A stretch of 11,973 nt of DNA from Bacteroides sp. (GTDB taxonomy: Bacteria; Bacteroidota; Bacteroidia; Bacteroidales; SM23-62). Within the stretch, counting starts at the first letter, position 1, and each line of letters starts with the position of its first letter. The notes beneath the pieces are model-generated. The model saw only the letters and a program-made list of their open reading frames with translations. It was not told the DNA's origin and did no database searches. The position numbers and the translations under genes were made by a program. Below are positions 1 through 6,974 of this stretch, in pieces. The stretch covers positions 1 through 11,973 of the forward strand of contig JAUUZM010000054.1 in NCBI GenBank assembly GCA_030589965.1. The letters are read 5' to 3'.

Positions 1-159
1 ACAATTTTCCATGCAGTTGTTAACAGCTTTTCAACACTCGACACTGATCTGATTATCTGCATTTTACAATTATAGTTCCGGAAAGAAACTTTTTTCCTGT
101 CAAACTTGATTTTTATACCTGTTTTTTCCTCAGTTCATTTTTTTTTAGATATTTGGTAC

Positions 160-181
160 ATTAATTTAATTACAAATTAAT
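160..181. repeat. AT-rich inverted repeat just upstream of the lipid kinase
   Basis: A perfect 8-bp inverted repeat, ATTAATTT (160-167) and AAATTAAT (174-181), flanks a 6-nt spacer and ends 4 nt before the ATG at 186. It could be an operator or a weak leader hairpin. It may also be chance in AT-rich DNA, since both arms are pure A/T. Confidence 0.35.
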
Positions 182-185
182 ATAT

Positions 186-1160
186 ATGACAGAAAATAAG
201 TCTCAGGATCCGGGATGGCTGGTGATAATAAACCCAAATGCAGGAAGACGAAGGGGTTTGTTGGACTGGGAAGAGATTTCAGGTTATCTCAGGGAATATG
301 GACTGGATTTCATTCCGGTCTTTACGGAAAGGCCAAAACATGCTACGGAGATCGTCATCGAGTATGTTGAAAGGGATAAATTCCGGAAAATTGTTGTTGT
401 CGGAGGTGATGGTACAATGAATGAAGTGGTAAATGGGATTTTCAGGCAAAAACAGTTCCCAACCACAGAAATTTCTTTGGGAATGATCACTGTTGGGACT
501 GGAAATGACTGGGGCAGGATGTTTGGAATTCCCGGTGATTATCTTGAAGCGATCAAGATATTGACGGGGAACCAGACCTTCATTCAGGATGCAGGTGAAG
601 TTAGCTTTTGCAATGCGGATGAGCCTGGCAACCGGTATTTCGTAAATATTGCAGGAATGGGGTTTGAGGCAGCGGTGGTTCAAAAAACCAACAAGTTAAA
701 AGAAAAGGGAAAGGGAGGCGCCTTCCTGTACCTGTTTAATATATTCACCAGCCTGGTAAATTTCAAGCACGTTGAGGCTATGATCAGTGTGGATGGACTG
801 GACATGGAGAATAAAATTTTTAATATAAACGTGGGCATAGGCAAGTATGGCGGAGGAGGGATGATGCCCTCACCCAATGCTATACTGGATGACGGCCTTT
901 TTGACCTGACAATAATCCGGAAGTTGAGCAAACCGCGTGTAATTCTAAATCTGAAAAGGCTTTATAACGGGTCAATTCATAAGCATCCAAAGGTGGATAG
1001 TTACACAGGAAAATCGATCCGGGTGGAATCTGCCGATACCATTCACCTGGAAACGGACGGTGAAAACCTGGGACATACACCTGTTGAATTCAGCATTATT
1101 CCAAAATCGGTGAGGGTATTCACCAGAAATGCTCCTATGGAATCGATCCCTGCAGTCTGA
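186..1160 (+). CDS. Diacylglycerol/lipid kinase family protein (YegS/DgkB-like)
   Basis: This is a 324-residue cytoplasmic or membrane-associated lipid kinase of the DAGK catalytic family, which phosphorylates diacylglycerol, sphingoid bases or related lipids with ATP. The sequence shows the three family landmarks in order: NPNAG at residues 16-20, the nucleotide-binding loop GGDGTMNE at 73-80, and GTGNDW at 104-109. The C-terminal beta-rich half contains the usual DDGLFDL segment and a late ETDGE motif. Length is normal for the family, and no signal peptide or membrane helix is seen. The ATG at 186 follows an AT-rich leader with no Shine-Dalgarno, which is common in Bacteroidota. The 3' end runs 26 bp into the convergent cyclotransferase gene. 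The substrate cannot be told from sequence: diacylglycerol recycling and a dihydrosphingosine-type role are both possible, since many Bacteroidota make sphingolipids. Confidence 0.9.
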   Translation: MTENKSQDPGWLVIINPNAGRRRGLLDWEEISGYLREYGLDFIPVFTERPKHATEIVIEYVERDKFRKIVVVGGDGTMNEVVNGIFRQKQFPTTEISLGMITVGTGNDWGRMFGIPGDYLEAIKILTGNQTFIQDAGEVSFCNADEPGNRYFVNIAGMGFEAAVVQKTNKLKEKGKGGAFLYLFNIFTSLVNFKHVEAMISVDGLDMENKIFNINVGIGKYGGGGMMPSPNAILDDGLFDLTIIRKLSKPRVILNLKRLYNGSIHKHPKVDSYTGKSIRVESADTIHLETDGENLGHTPVEFSIIPKSVRVFTRNAPMESIPAV

Positions 1161-2268
1161 CTTCAAATAATTTTGGCCAGTATTTGCCGGTAAGGAAAAG
1201 TATCCGGTTTTCAGGATCCCATGCTATTCCATTAAAAACATCAATCCTGCGGTGTTTGTCCTCCTCTTTAAGCAAACCCTGCATATTAAGTTTTCCGGTG
1301 ACCTTGCCGCTTACCGGATCAATGATCATAATTTCTTCGGTCCCATAAATATTGGCGAATATCCTACCCTCAATGTATTCAAGTTCGTTAAGTCGGCTGA
1401 CAGGTCCATTATTGTCATACACTTCGAGTTGCCTGATTTCGGAAAAGTACTCAGGGTCCAGAAAATAAATCCTGTGTGAGCCATCGCTCATAATCAGGTT
1501 CTCCCCATCATGGGTCAGTCCCCATCCCTCCCTGTTTTCATAATACACCTTTTGTATCCTCTTAAAACTTTCCTTTTCATAAACAAAGCCGACCTGGGAT
1601 TTATAGGTAAGCTGATAGATCTTATTATCAAGGATGGTAATACCTTCTCCAAAAATATCATCTGGCAGGTTCATTATACGGACGGGGTCACCTGTTTTGA
1701 TCTCGGTTTTTCTCAGCGAAGATTCGGTCCACTGTCCGGTACCCTCATACAAATAACCATCCTCGAAAATCAGTCCCTGTGTATAAGCACCCTTATCATG
1801 GGGCCGGGTATTAACAAGCTTATATTGAATAAATCCTGGTGTGATATCTGATTTGAGAGTTATGTTGATGTTATGGTATTCTTTCCTGCCATCCCTGTAA
1901 AACCCAAGAACACGAAGGTTCCGGCCACCAACCCTGCCCCCGGCACTCTCAAAATAATAATCATAGGGCTCCCGGTAGCTTGTAAATTGTTTTTCACCAT
2001 CCATATAGAATACGATGGAATCAATTTCCGGGAGGCTGTCCGAAATTTTCTCGAGTTTAACAGTGATTTGATCACCAATTGAAAATAATTGCTCGTTTTC
2101 CGGGCTTAGAAGCCTTATCCCATGTATTTTGTCCGGACTTACTGCAGGATTTACCGGATTATCTGCATGGTTCTTATCCAGTCCTTTTTGTCCGCAGCCA
2201 AAAGATACGGCCAGAAGTATTGTAAAAAGGCAGCCAGCATGAAACAGCTTATTTCTGAGGAAATGCAT
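1135..2268 (-). CDS. Type I glutaminyl-peptide cyclotransferase, predicted lipoprotein
   Basis: This 377-residue exported enzyme belongs to the glutamine cyclotransferase (plant/bacterial type I, beta-propeller) family. It converts N-terminal Gln of proteins to pyroglutamate. The N-terminus has a basic start, a hydrophobic segment (about 9-24) and a lipobox-like SFGC, making C25 the likely lipidated residue. Residues about 50-142 look like an Ig-like domain (SPENEQLFSIGDQI opening, FYMDGE strand). The catalytic propeller follows: HDKGAYTQGL (157-166), YEGTGQW (174-180), EGWGLTHDG (247-255), LNELEYIEG (293-301), NGIAWDP (346-352) and TGKYWPKLFEV (360-370). The conserved Glu in YEGTG (E175) is the likely catalytic acid by family analogy. 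The ATG lies one base after the stop of the HAD gene (TGA-G-ATG), so translation is probably coupled. It is the last gene of the minus-strand block and overlaps the lipid kinase tail by 26 bp. Confidence 0.88.
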   Translation of the reverse strand: MHFLRNKLFHAGCLFTILLAVSFGCGQKGLDKNHADNPVNPAVSPDKIHGIRLLSPENEQLFSIGDQITVKLEKISDSLPEIDSIVFYMDGEKQFTSYREPYDYYFESAGGRVGGRNLRVLGFYRDGRKEYHNINITLKSDITPGFIQYKLVNTRPHDKGAYTQGLIFEDGYLYEGTGQWTESSLRKTEIKTGDPVRIMNLPDDIFGEGITILDNKIYQLTYKSQVGFVYEKESFKRIQKVYYENREGWGLTHDGENLIMSDGSHRIYFLDPEYFSEIRQLEVYDNNGPVSRLNELEYIEGRIFANIYGTEEIMIIDPVSGKVTGKLNMQGLLKEEDKHRRIDVFNGIAWDPENRILFLTGKYWPKLFEVRLQGSIP

Positions 2269-2269
2269 C

Positions 2270-2683
2270 TCAGTCCATTTTAAAAAACTTCTTAAATCCC
2301 TTGCCTGATTTTTTCACTCCCTGATTTTTACCTAATTCTCCCGAAGACCCTACGCTTACAATCTGCCATACGGCACTCCAGCCCGGGAATCCTCCCAGGT
2401 TGCGGTCGTCGATGTATAATTCTGCATCTATTTTCCGGGAGATACTACCATCAAACTCTTCTTCCGGATAGTTTTTATTTACGGCATAAAATTCGATTCC
2501 CTTTTCTTTACAGAATTCAACGGCTTCATCCAACTCCTTTCCGGAACGGTAGGTCCACAAAATCAATTGATGTTTCTGTCTTTGCATTTCGCGCAGGGTC
2601 TCAAACGCGAACAATAATTCTTTCCCGATGGCAGGGTATTTGTGCTCAACAATGGTTCCATCGAAGTCAACGGCTATTTTCAT
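2270..2683 (-). CDS. BT0820-like small HAD-type hydrolase
   Basis: This predicted 137-residue cytoplasmic HAD-superfamily protein resembles the Bacteroidetes BT0820-like group, whose physiological substrate is unknown to me. Motif I is VDFDGT near the N-terminus with the nucleophile/acid pair D6 and D8. Motif II is the ILWTYRSG strand, and motif IV is YIDDRNLGG with the metal-binding DD. It has no large cap domain, as expected for this short group. The last 25 residues are rich in Gly and Lys and look like a basic tail. I chose the ATG at 2683 because family members begin MKIAVDFDGT and AGAAAG sits just upstream. An in-frame ATG at 2713 would add ten residues. It is 55 bp downstream of cysK and one base ahead of the cyclotransferase start, so it probably shares their transcript. 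The ATG choice is less sure than the family. Confidence 0.85.
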   Translation of the reverse strand: MKIAVDFDGTIVEHKYPAIGKELLFAFETLREMQRQKHQLILWTYRSGKELDEAVEFCKEKGIEFYAVNKNYPEEEFDGSISRKIDAELYIDDRNLGGFPGWSAVWQIVSVGSSGELGKNQGVKKSGKGFKKFFKMD

Positions 2684-2738
2684 ACTTTCTGGTTCTAGGG
2701 TAATTTTGTTCACGTAAAATTACGAATCGGCATGAAAG

Positions 2739-3641
2739 TTACAATAGGGAAAGATATCTTTCACCAGAATCATAGTTGAATCCGAGTATCCTGCTCCCCT
2801 TCGGCAGATCAGGGATTTTTTTGGCAATAGCCGCCAGGGTTGCCCCGGAGGAAATGCCTACAAGCAAACCTTCCTCTTTTGCAGCCCTGCGCAGATATTC
2901 AAAGGCGGCCTCCTTTCCTACCGGAATGGAGCCATCAATCCAATCCATATTCAGATTTTCCGGAATGAAACCGGCTCCAATACCCTGGATGGGATGCGGA
3001 CCAGGCTCCCCTCCACCGATTACAGGTGAATCTGAAGGTTCGACGGCAAATGTTTTCATGTTGGGGAATTCAGATTTTAAAATCTCTGAACAACCACTGA
3101 TATGGCCACCTGTTCCAACTCCGGAAATTAAATAATCAATCCCTTCCGGAAAATCCCTGATGATTTCCCTGGCGGTGGTATTTTTATGGATCTCCGGATT
3201 GGATTTATTGACAAACTGAGAAGGTATCCAGGCATTAGGGATCTCCTGGAAAAGCTCCTCTCCCTTTTCAATGGCTCCCTTCATACCCTTTTCCCTGGGT
3301 GTTAGTTCGAACTCTGCTCCATAGAGCTCCATGATTTTCCTTCGTTCCACACTCATAGATTCAGGCATTACAAGGATCAGCCTGTAATTCTTTACAGCTG
3401 CCACGATGGCAAGTCCGATCCCGGTATTCCCTGAGGTAGGCTCGATGATAACAGAATCCGGCTGAAGAATCCCCTGTTTCTCAGCATCTTCCACCATACT
3501 AAGGGCAATTCTGTCTTTAATGCTTGCACCCGGGTTTTCTCTTTCCAACTTGATCCAGACTTCGTAGTCCGGCGAAAAAAGATTATTGATCCGGAGATGG
3601 TTAGTGTTCCCAATGGTTTCTAGAATATTTCCTGCTTTCAT
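2739..3641 (-). CDS. cysK: Cysteine synthase (O-acetylserine sulfhydrylase)
   Basis: This 300-residue PLP enzyme of fold type II makes cysteine from O-acetylserine and sulfide in the cytoplasm. The PLP lysine is K42 in SIKDR. The substrate-binding loop TSGNTG is at 69-74, the phosphate-binding GVGTGG at 174-179, and GISSGAT lies near 263-269, with the usual C-terminal SGERYLS. Length is typical for bacterial CysK. A small oddity is GNTNH at residues 11-15, where most relatives have Pro after GNT. The gene is 24 bp downstream of cysE, so the two steps of cysteine synthesis form an operon. No dedicated promoter is visible in the 24-bp gap. CysM or cystathionine beta-synthase-like members are alternatives, but the cysE partnership and length favour CysK. 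Confidence 0.95.
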   Translation of the reverse strand: MKAGNILETIGNTNHLRINNLFSPDYEVWIKLERENPGASIKDRIALSMVEDAEKQGILQPDSVIIEPTSGNTGIGLAIVAAVKNYRLILVMPESMSVERRKIMELYGAEFELTPREKGMKGAIEKGEELFQEIPNAWIPSQFVNKSNPEIHKNTTAREIIRDFPEGIDYLISGVGTGGHISGCSEILKSEFPNMKTFAVEPSDSPVIGGGEPGPHPIQGIGAGFIPENLNMDWIDGSIPVGKEAAFEYLRRAAKEEGLLVGISSGATLAAIAKKIPDLPKGSRILGFNYDSGERYLSLL

Positions 3642-3665
3642 ATTAAAATGGTATTAAATTTTCGT

Positions 3666-4508
3666 TTATATCACCCAGTTTATCTGGTCTGAAATTTTTT
3701 TGCTGTCCCTCACCACAACATGATTTTTCTGGTAAACCACAGAAAATGGCAATACGCTTTCGGTCAGCCAGACATTCCCTCCTATTACAGAATCATGTCC
3801 AATTACGGTATCTCCTCCAAGTATGGTGCTCCTTGCATATATGATTACATTGTCTTCAATGGTAGGATGGCGTTTTTGTTTGGCCATGCTTTTTTTAACA
3901 AACAGGGCTCCCAGCGTAACACCCTGGTATATTTTTACATTATCTCCGATTACAGCGGTTTCTCCAATAACTGTTCCGGTTCCGTGGTCAATAAAAAAGG
4001 ATTTCCCGATTTTTGCACCCGGATGAATATCCACCCCTGTTTTACTATGGGCATATTCTGATATTACTCTTGGAAGTACAGGCACCAGCAGAGAATGGAG
4101 TTTACCTGCTAATCGGTACACGGCAATACTGAAAAATCCAGGATAGCTGAGGATCACTTCTTCCAGGGATTCTGCAGCGGGGTCAAATTTCATAAAAGCA
4201 TCGGCATCTTCCAACATGTCTTCGTAGATATCAGGAAGTACGTCCATAAATTCCCGGCAAATCTCCGCCGCCTTCCTTCCTAATTTGTTCTCCAATGGCC
4301 TCATAAGTATTTCCAATTCCGCCTCAAGTTCATTGAGCTGTATTGCCAACTCGTCTTGGCTGCGTTTACTTTTCGTACGAAAGGGGAATAAGAGGTCAAT
4401 AATTTTCTCGACAAATACATTCGTATCCCTGCCTGATGGAACCTCATTCGCATATTCCTTATTGACTTTATAAAGGTATTCCGCGAAATTCTTGCTGCCG
4501 GTATTCAT
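3666..4508 (-). CDS. cysE: Serine O-acetyltransferase
   Basis: This 280-residue protein acetylates serine with acetyl-CoA, the first step of cysteine synthesis. An alpha-helical N-terminal domain spans roughly 1-155 (longer than in short EpsC-type forms) and is followed by a left-handed beta-helix of hexapeptide repeats (about 158-255). The segment DIHPGAKIG at 160-168 followed by FIDHGTGTVIGETAVIG at 172-188 matches the serine acetyltransferase active site. D160 and H175 are spaced 15 residues apart, as are Asp143 and His158 of E. coli CysE. QGVTLG (195-200) and RHPTI (213-217) are also characteristic. The C-terminus ends N-W-V-I; a terminal Ile of this kind inserts into the CysK active site in known cysteine synthase complexes. 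The gene is first in the cysE-cysK-HAD-cyclotransferase block, with a 110-bp upstream gap in which I could not find a convincing promoter. Confidence 0.93.
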   Translation of the reverse strand: MNTGSKNFAEYLYKVNKEYANEVPSGRDTNVFVEKIIDLLFPFRTKSKRSQDELAIQLNELEAELEILMRPLENKLGRKAAEICREFMDVLPDIYEDMLEDADAFMKFDPAAESLEEVILSYPGFFSIAVYRLAGKLHSLLVPVLPRVISEYAHSKTGVDIHPGAKIGKSFFIDHGTGTVIGETAVIGDNVKIYQGVTLGALFVKKSMAKQKRHPTIEDNVIIYARSTILGGDTVIGHDSVIGGNVWLTESVLPFSVVYQKNHVVVRDSKKISDQINWVI

Positions 4509-4618
4509 TTGCTTTTTTATTTAGGGGGATAATGTTAGGTGTAAATTTAAGCAATTACTGTAAGCAAGCGGACTAAAATGCAATATGGAATAAATTTGGA
4601 ATGAAACAGGAATAGATC

Positions 4619-5704
4619 CTAGTTTTCAGAATTCCTTCCAGGGAGGCTGAAACTATACCGAAGTGAAAAGATATTTGAATAGAGGGCAATGGACTGGTCC
4701 GCCAGATCGGTCAATGCATAATCAACCGTGAAGTTTTTCCAGTGGATGCCGATTACCAGGCTGGGCTGAAAATCAAAGGAGTTTTTCTGGTCAAATTCCG
4801 GGATCATCTGCATGTTCCCCATCCCCATTCTGAGAAAAACGAGCTGATTATAATCCAATTCGAGTCCAATATGAGGATCCACACTGAAAACGGAAGTGCC
4901 TACAAGTACATTTCTTTTCCCGTCAAGGGTAATATCAGCATCAAGCTCCGCAAGGATGCTGAAATTATCATGGATCTGGAATGACCTGGCTGCCCCCAGG
5001 ATAATTCTCGGCATAGTAAGTTCGAGGGAATTGACCGGTATATCATTACCTGTACTGGCAAACACTTCTTCCAGATCTGAAGTATTGAAACTCCATGCAT
5101 TGAAGGTGGAGGTAACATCCCTGATGATGGCAGCAAAAGCCCATTTATCCAGCACATATTTGCCTGCTATATCAAATCCGAAACCCCAGGCACTTGCAAA
5201 ATCTCCAGTTTTCCGGTAGATCAGTTTGACATTCCCCCCGTAGGATAATCCTTCAATCCGGGAATCTCTTGCATATGAAAATAAGAATCCATAATCCGCC
5301 GCAGAAAAGGTAGTAATCCTGTCATATCGCAGGTTGCCATCGTTATCGATTAGTTCAAGGGTATTAGGTATATCATCCACTCCAAACCTGATAATACTTA
5401 AAGCACCGGTGCTTTTTTCATCAATTCTCATGGCATATCCGGCATAATCGTATTTGGCAATCCCGGCAAAATACTCCGCATGCATTAGTCCAATGTCAGC
5501 ATCCGTCTTCATACCGGCTAATCCCGCGGGATTCCAATAGCCGGCTGTCACATCATCGCAGGTGGCAGAAACGGCATTAGACATTCCGAAAGCCCTCGCA
5601 CCAACCCCTACAGCCAGGAATTCATTACTGTATTTTGGCAACTGGGCATTCAACCCACCAAAAACCATGACAGCGGTTATCAGGAATATAATATTGCGGA
5701 TCAT
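4619..5704 (-). CDS. PorV/PorQ-family outer-membrane protein
   Basis: This 361-residue predicted outer-membrane beta-barrel belongs to the PorV/PorQ family, whose characterised members act with the type IX secretion system (PorV as shuttle, PorQ in the attachment complex). A clear signal peptide (residues 1-20) ends NA before Q21. The mature start is followed by the family signature: GVGARAFGMSNA (about 33-44) and then DDVTAGYWNPAGLAGM (about 50-65). The rest is alternating hydrophobic/polar beta-strand sequence, ending in aromatic strands (SLRYSF). It resembles the broad PorV/PorQ group more than either named protein, so I give no symbol and do not claim it is a working T9SS part. It diverges from pssA with a 38-bp gap and is followed by 110 bp before cysE, with no evident terminator. 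Confidence 0.82.
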   Translation of the reverse strand: MIRNIIFLITAVMVFGGLNAQLPKYSNEFLAVGVGARAFGMSNAVSATCDDVTAGYWNPAGLAGMKTDADIGLMHAEYFAGIAKYDYAGYAMRIDEKSTGALSIIRFGVDDIPNTLELIDNDGNLRYDRITTFSAADYGFLFSYARDSRIEGLSYGGNVKLIYRKTGDFASAWGFGFDIAGKYVLDKWAFAAIIRDVTSTFNAWSFNTSDLEEVFASTGNDIPVNSLELTMPRIILGAARSFQIHDNFSILAELDADITLDGKRNVLVGTSVFSVDPHIGLELDYNQLVFLRMGMGNMQMIPEFDQKNSFDFQPSLVIGIHWKNFTVDYALTDLADQSIALYSNIFSLRYSFSLPGRNSEN

Positions 5705-5742
5705 TAATCTTTTTAACTGCGAAATACCTACTTTTATTGTCT

Positions 5743-6483
5743 ATGATTACCCGGCATATTCCCAATATTGTTACACTATGCAACCTGGCCATTGGTGTAC
5801 TGGCCATCCTGATGGCTCTTGAGAACCAGATACTTTTCGCATCCTGGCTGATCCTACTGGCTTCTGTCCTGGATTTTCTGGACGGATTTCTTGCCAGGAT
5901 ATTGAATGCCGTAAGTCCCCTTGGGAAACAACTCGATTCATTTGCAGATCTGGTCAGTTTTGGCATAGCCCCTTCAGCAGTGGTATATAAGCTTATGGAA
6001 TACGGTATCAGGGGGGATATATTTTATGGGGGAATACAGGAAACTTCCCTTCCTGAGCGCCTGCTTCTTTTCTCCCCAATTCTGCTCGTTCTGTTTGCGG
6101 CCCTGCGTCTGGCAGAATTTAATATGACAGAGAGTTCACCTGGATTTAAGGGAATGCCAACCCCCGCCCCTGCCATATATTTTGCTGGCGGCAGCATATT
6201 CCTTGTACATTATATGGGGACAGGTATTGCGGGTTTTTTGCTTCAGCCGGCAGTATTGTTAGTGAACATTTTGGTTTTCAGCTTTCTTATGATCAGCAAC
6301 ATATCTATGTTTTCTTTAAAATTTCAGGATTTCAGGTGGTCAGGTAACCAGATTCGCTATATTTTTCTTGCCATTTCTGGTATTTTATTGATAATATTGC
6401 AGGAAATTGCTTTGCCGGTTATAATACTTTTATACCTGCTACTTTCAATCACATTATCATTGTTCCGAAACAAGAGAAAATGA
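5743..6483 (+). CDS. pssA: CDP-diacylglycerol--serine O-phosphatidyltransferase
   Basis: This 246-residue inner-membrane enzyme condenses CDP-diacylglycerol with serine to give phosphatidylserine, the precursor of phosphatidylethanolamine. The CDP-alcohol phosphotransferase signature D-x2-D-G-x2-A-R-x8-G-x3-D-x3-D is complete: D44, D47, G48, A51, R52, G61, D65 and D69. The N-terminal IPNIVTLCNLAIG is typical of PssA and favours this over other family members such as PgsA. About eight hydrophobic segments span the protein. I chose ATG 5743; a TTG two codons upstream (5737) is in frame but unlikely. TACTTTTA at 5729-5736 resembles a Bacteroidota -7 element but has no TTG at the right distance and would leave almost no leader, so the promoter is unclear. 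The stop overlaps the purS start (ATGA at 6480-6483), indicating translational coupling. Confidence 0.93.
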   Translation: MITRHIPNIVTLCNLAIGVLAILMALENQILFASWLILLASVLDFLDGFLARILNAVSPLGKQLDSFADLVSFGIAPSAVVYKLMEYGIRGDIFYGGIQETSLPERLLLFSPILLVLFAALRLAEFNMTESSPGFKGMPTPAPAIYFAGGSIFLVHYMGTGIAGFLLQPAVLLVNILVFSFLMISNISMFSLKFQDFRWSGNQIRYIFLAISGILLIILQEIALPVIILLYLLLSITLSLFRNKRK

Positions 6484-6731
6484 AGTATATCGCAGAAATC
6501 AACATTATGCCCTTAAAGGCATTACTCGATCCCCAGGGAAAAGCTGTTACCAATAGAATGAAAAACCTTGGTTTCAATAAAGTTGCCAATGTGCGAATTG
6601 GAAAACATATCACCCTGGAAATAGAAGCAGATTCTGAAGCTGCTGCAGGAAAAAGGGTTGATGAAGCATGCCAGAAAATACTTACCAATCCCATCATTGA
6701 GGGATACGAATACAAGCTCCACAAGGAGTAA
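6480..6731 (+). CDS. purS: Phosphoribosylformylglycinamidine synthase subunit PurS
   Basis: This 83-residue protein matches the small PurS subunit of the split FGAM synthase (PurS-PurQ-PurL), which catalyses the fourth step of purine synthesis. PurS dimers bridge the glutaminase PurQ and the synthase PurL. Diagnostic segments are MPLKALLDPQGKAV near residues 10-23, then RMKNLGF, VRIGKHI, and the closing CQKILTNPIIEGYEY. Length is standard for the family. It is translationally coupled to pssA by a 4-bp overlap, and no purQ or purL is in this window, so the partners must lie elsewhere. Its presence implies that the organism uses the three-subunit enzyme instead of the single large PurL found in some other Bacteroidota. 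Confidence 0.92.
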   Translation: MKYIAEINIMPLKALLDPQGKAVTNRMKNLGFNKVANVRIGKHITLEIEADSEAAAGKRVDEACQKILTNPIIEGYEYKLHKE

Positions 6732-6877
6732 TTTCTCTCAAATACCTTTCTTTCATTTTAACTCCGATTTTGGATTTAACCTTTATCCTGGACCGGTGGA
6801 ATTATCTGCCTGTTTCACAGACTTAAGGGTATGCATGGTTTATGCTGATTGCAATTAAGAATTGGCAGACTCCCGGT

Positions 6878-6901
6878 ATTTCTTAGTAAGGCTTAAGAAA
6901 T
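6878..6901. repeat. Inverted repeat in the gap upstream of the cox operon
   Basis: ATTTCTTA (6878-6885) and TAAGAAAT (6894-6901) are perfect 8-bp arms around an 8-nt loop. The stem has only two G:C pairs and no downstream T-run, so it is a poor terminator for purS. Its place 74 nt before the SCO start makes an operator for the respiratory operon possible. Nothing else in the gap from 6732 to 6974 looks like a gene. Confidence 0.3.
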
Positions 6902-6945
6902 TTAGATTCGATATAAATAAACACATATAGATATCAAAAAAAAAT

Positions 6946-6953
6946 TATCTTTA
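6946..6953 (+). promoter_or_regulatory. Candidate -7 element of the cox operon promoter
   Basis: TATCTTTA matches the Bacteroidota -7 consensus TAnnTTTG at all but the last position and follows a run of nine A residues. Transcription would start near 6960 and leave a leader of about 15 nt before the SCO ATG at 6975. No TTG (-33 element) is seen at the expected spacing, so support is partial. Confidence 0.35.
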
Positions 6954-6974
6954 TGAGCGATAAATGCAATCGAA

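Noticed and set aside
148..155. GATATTTG as a -7 promoter element for the lipid kinase
   Set aside because: The first base of the required TA is wrong and no TTG is found 19-21 bp upstream, so the match is no better than chance in AT-rich DNA.
279..683. Long minus-strand ORF opposite the lipid kinase
   Set aside because: It is antisense to a gene with complete kinase motifs and shows no signal, domain or composition of its own.
4555..4563. TTACTGTAA palindrome upstream of cysE as a regulator site
   Set aside because: It is only 9 bp, the flanks do not extend the symmetry, and no second copy is seen nearby.
6658..6858. 66-codon plus-strand ORF starting inside purS and running into the following gap
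   Set aside because: It starts inside purS in another frame, its composition is not protein-like, and no family pattern is visible. It appears to be a shadow frame.
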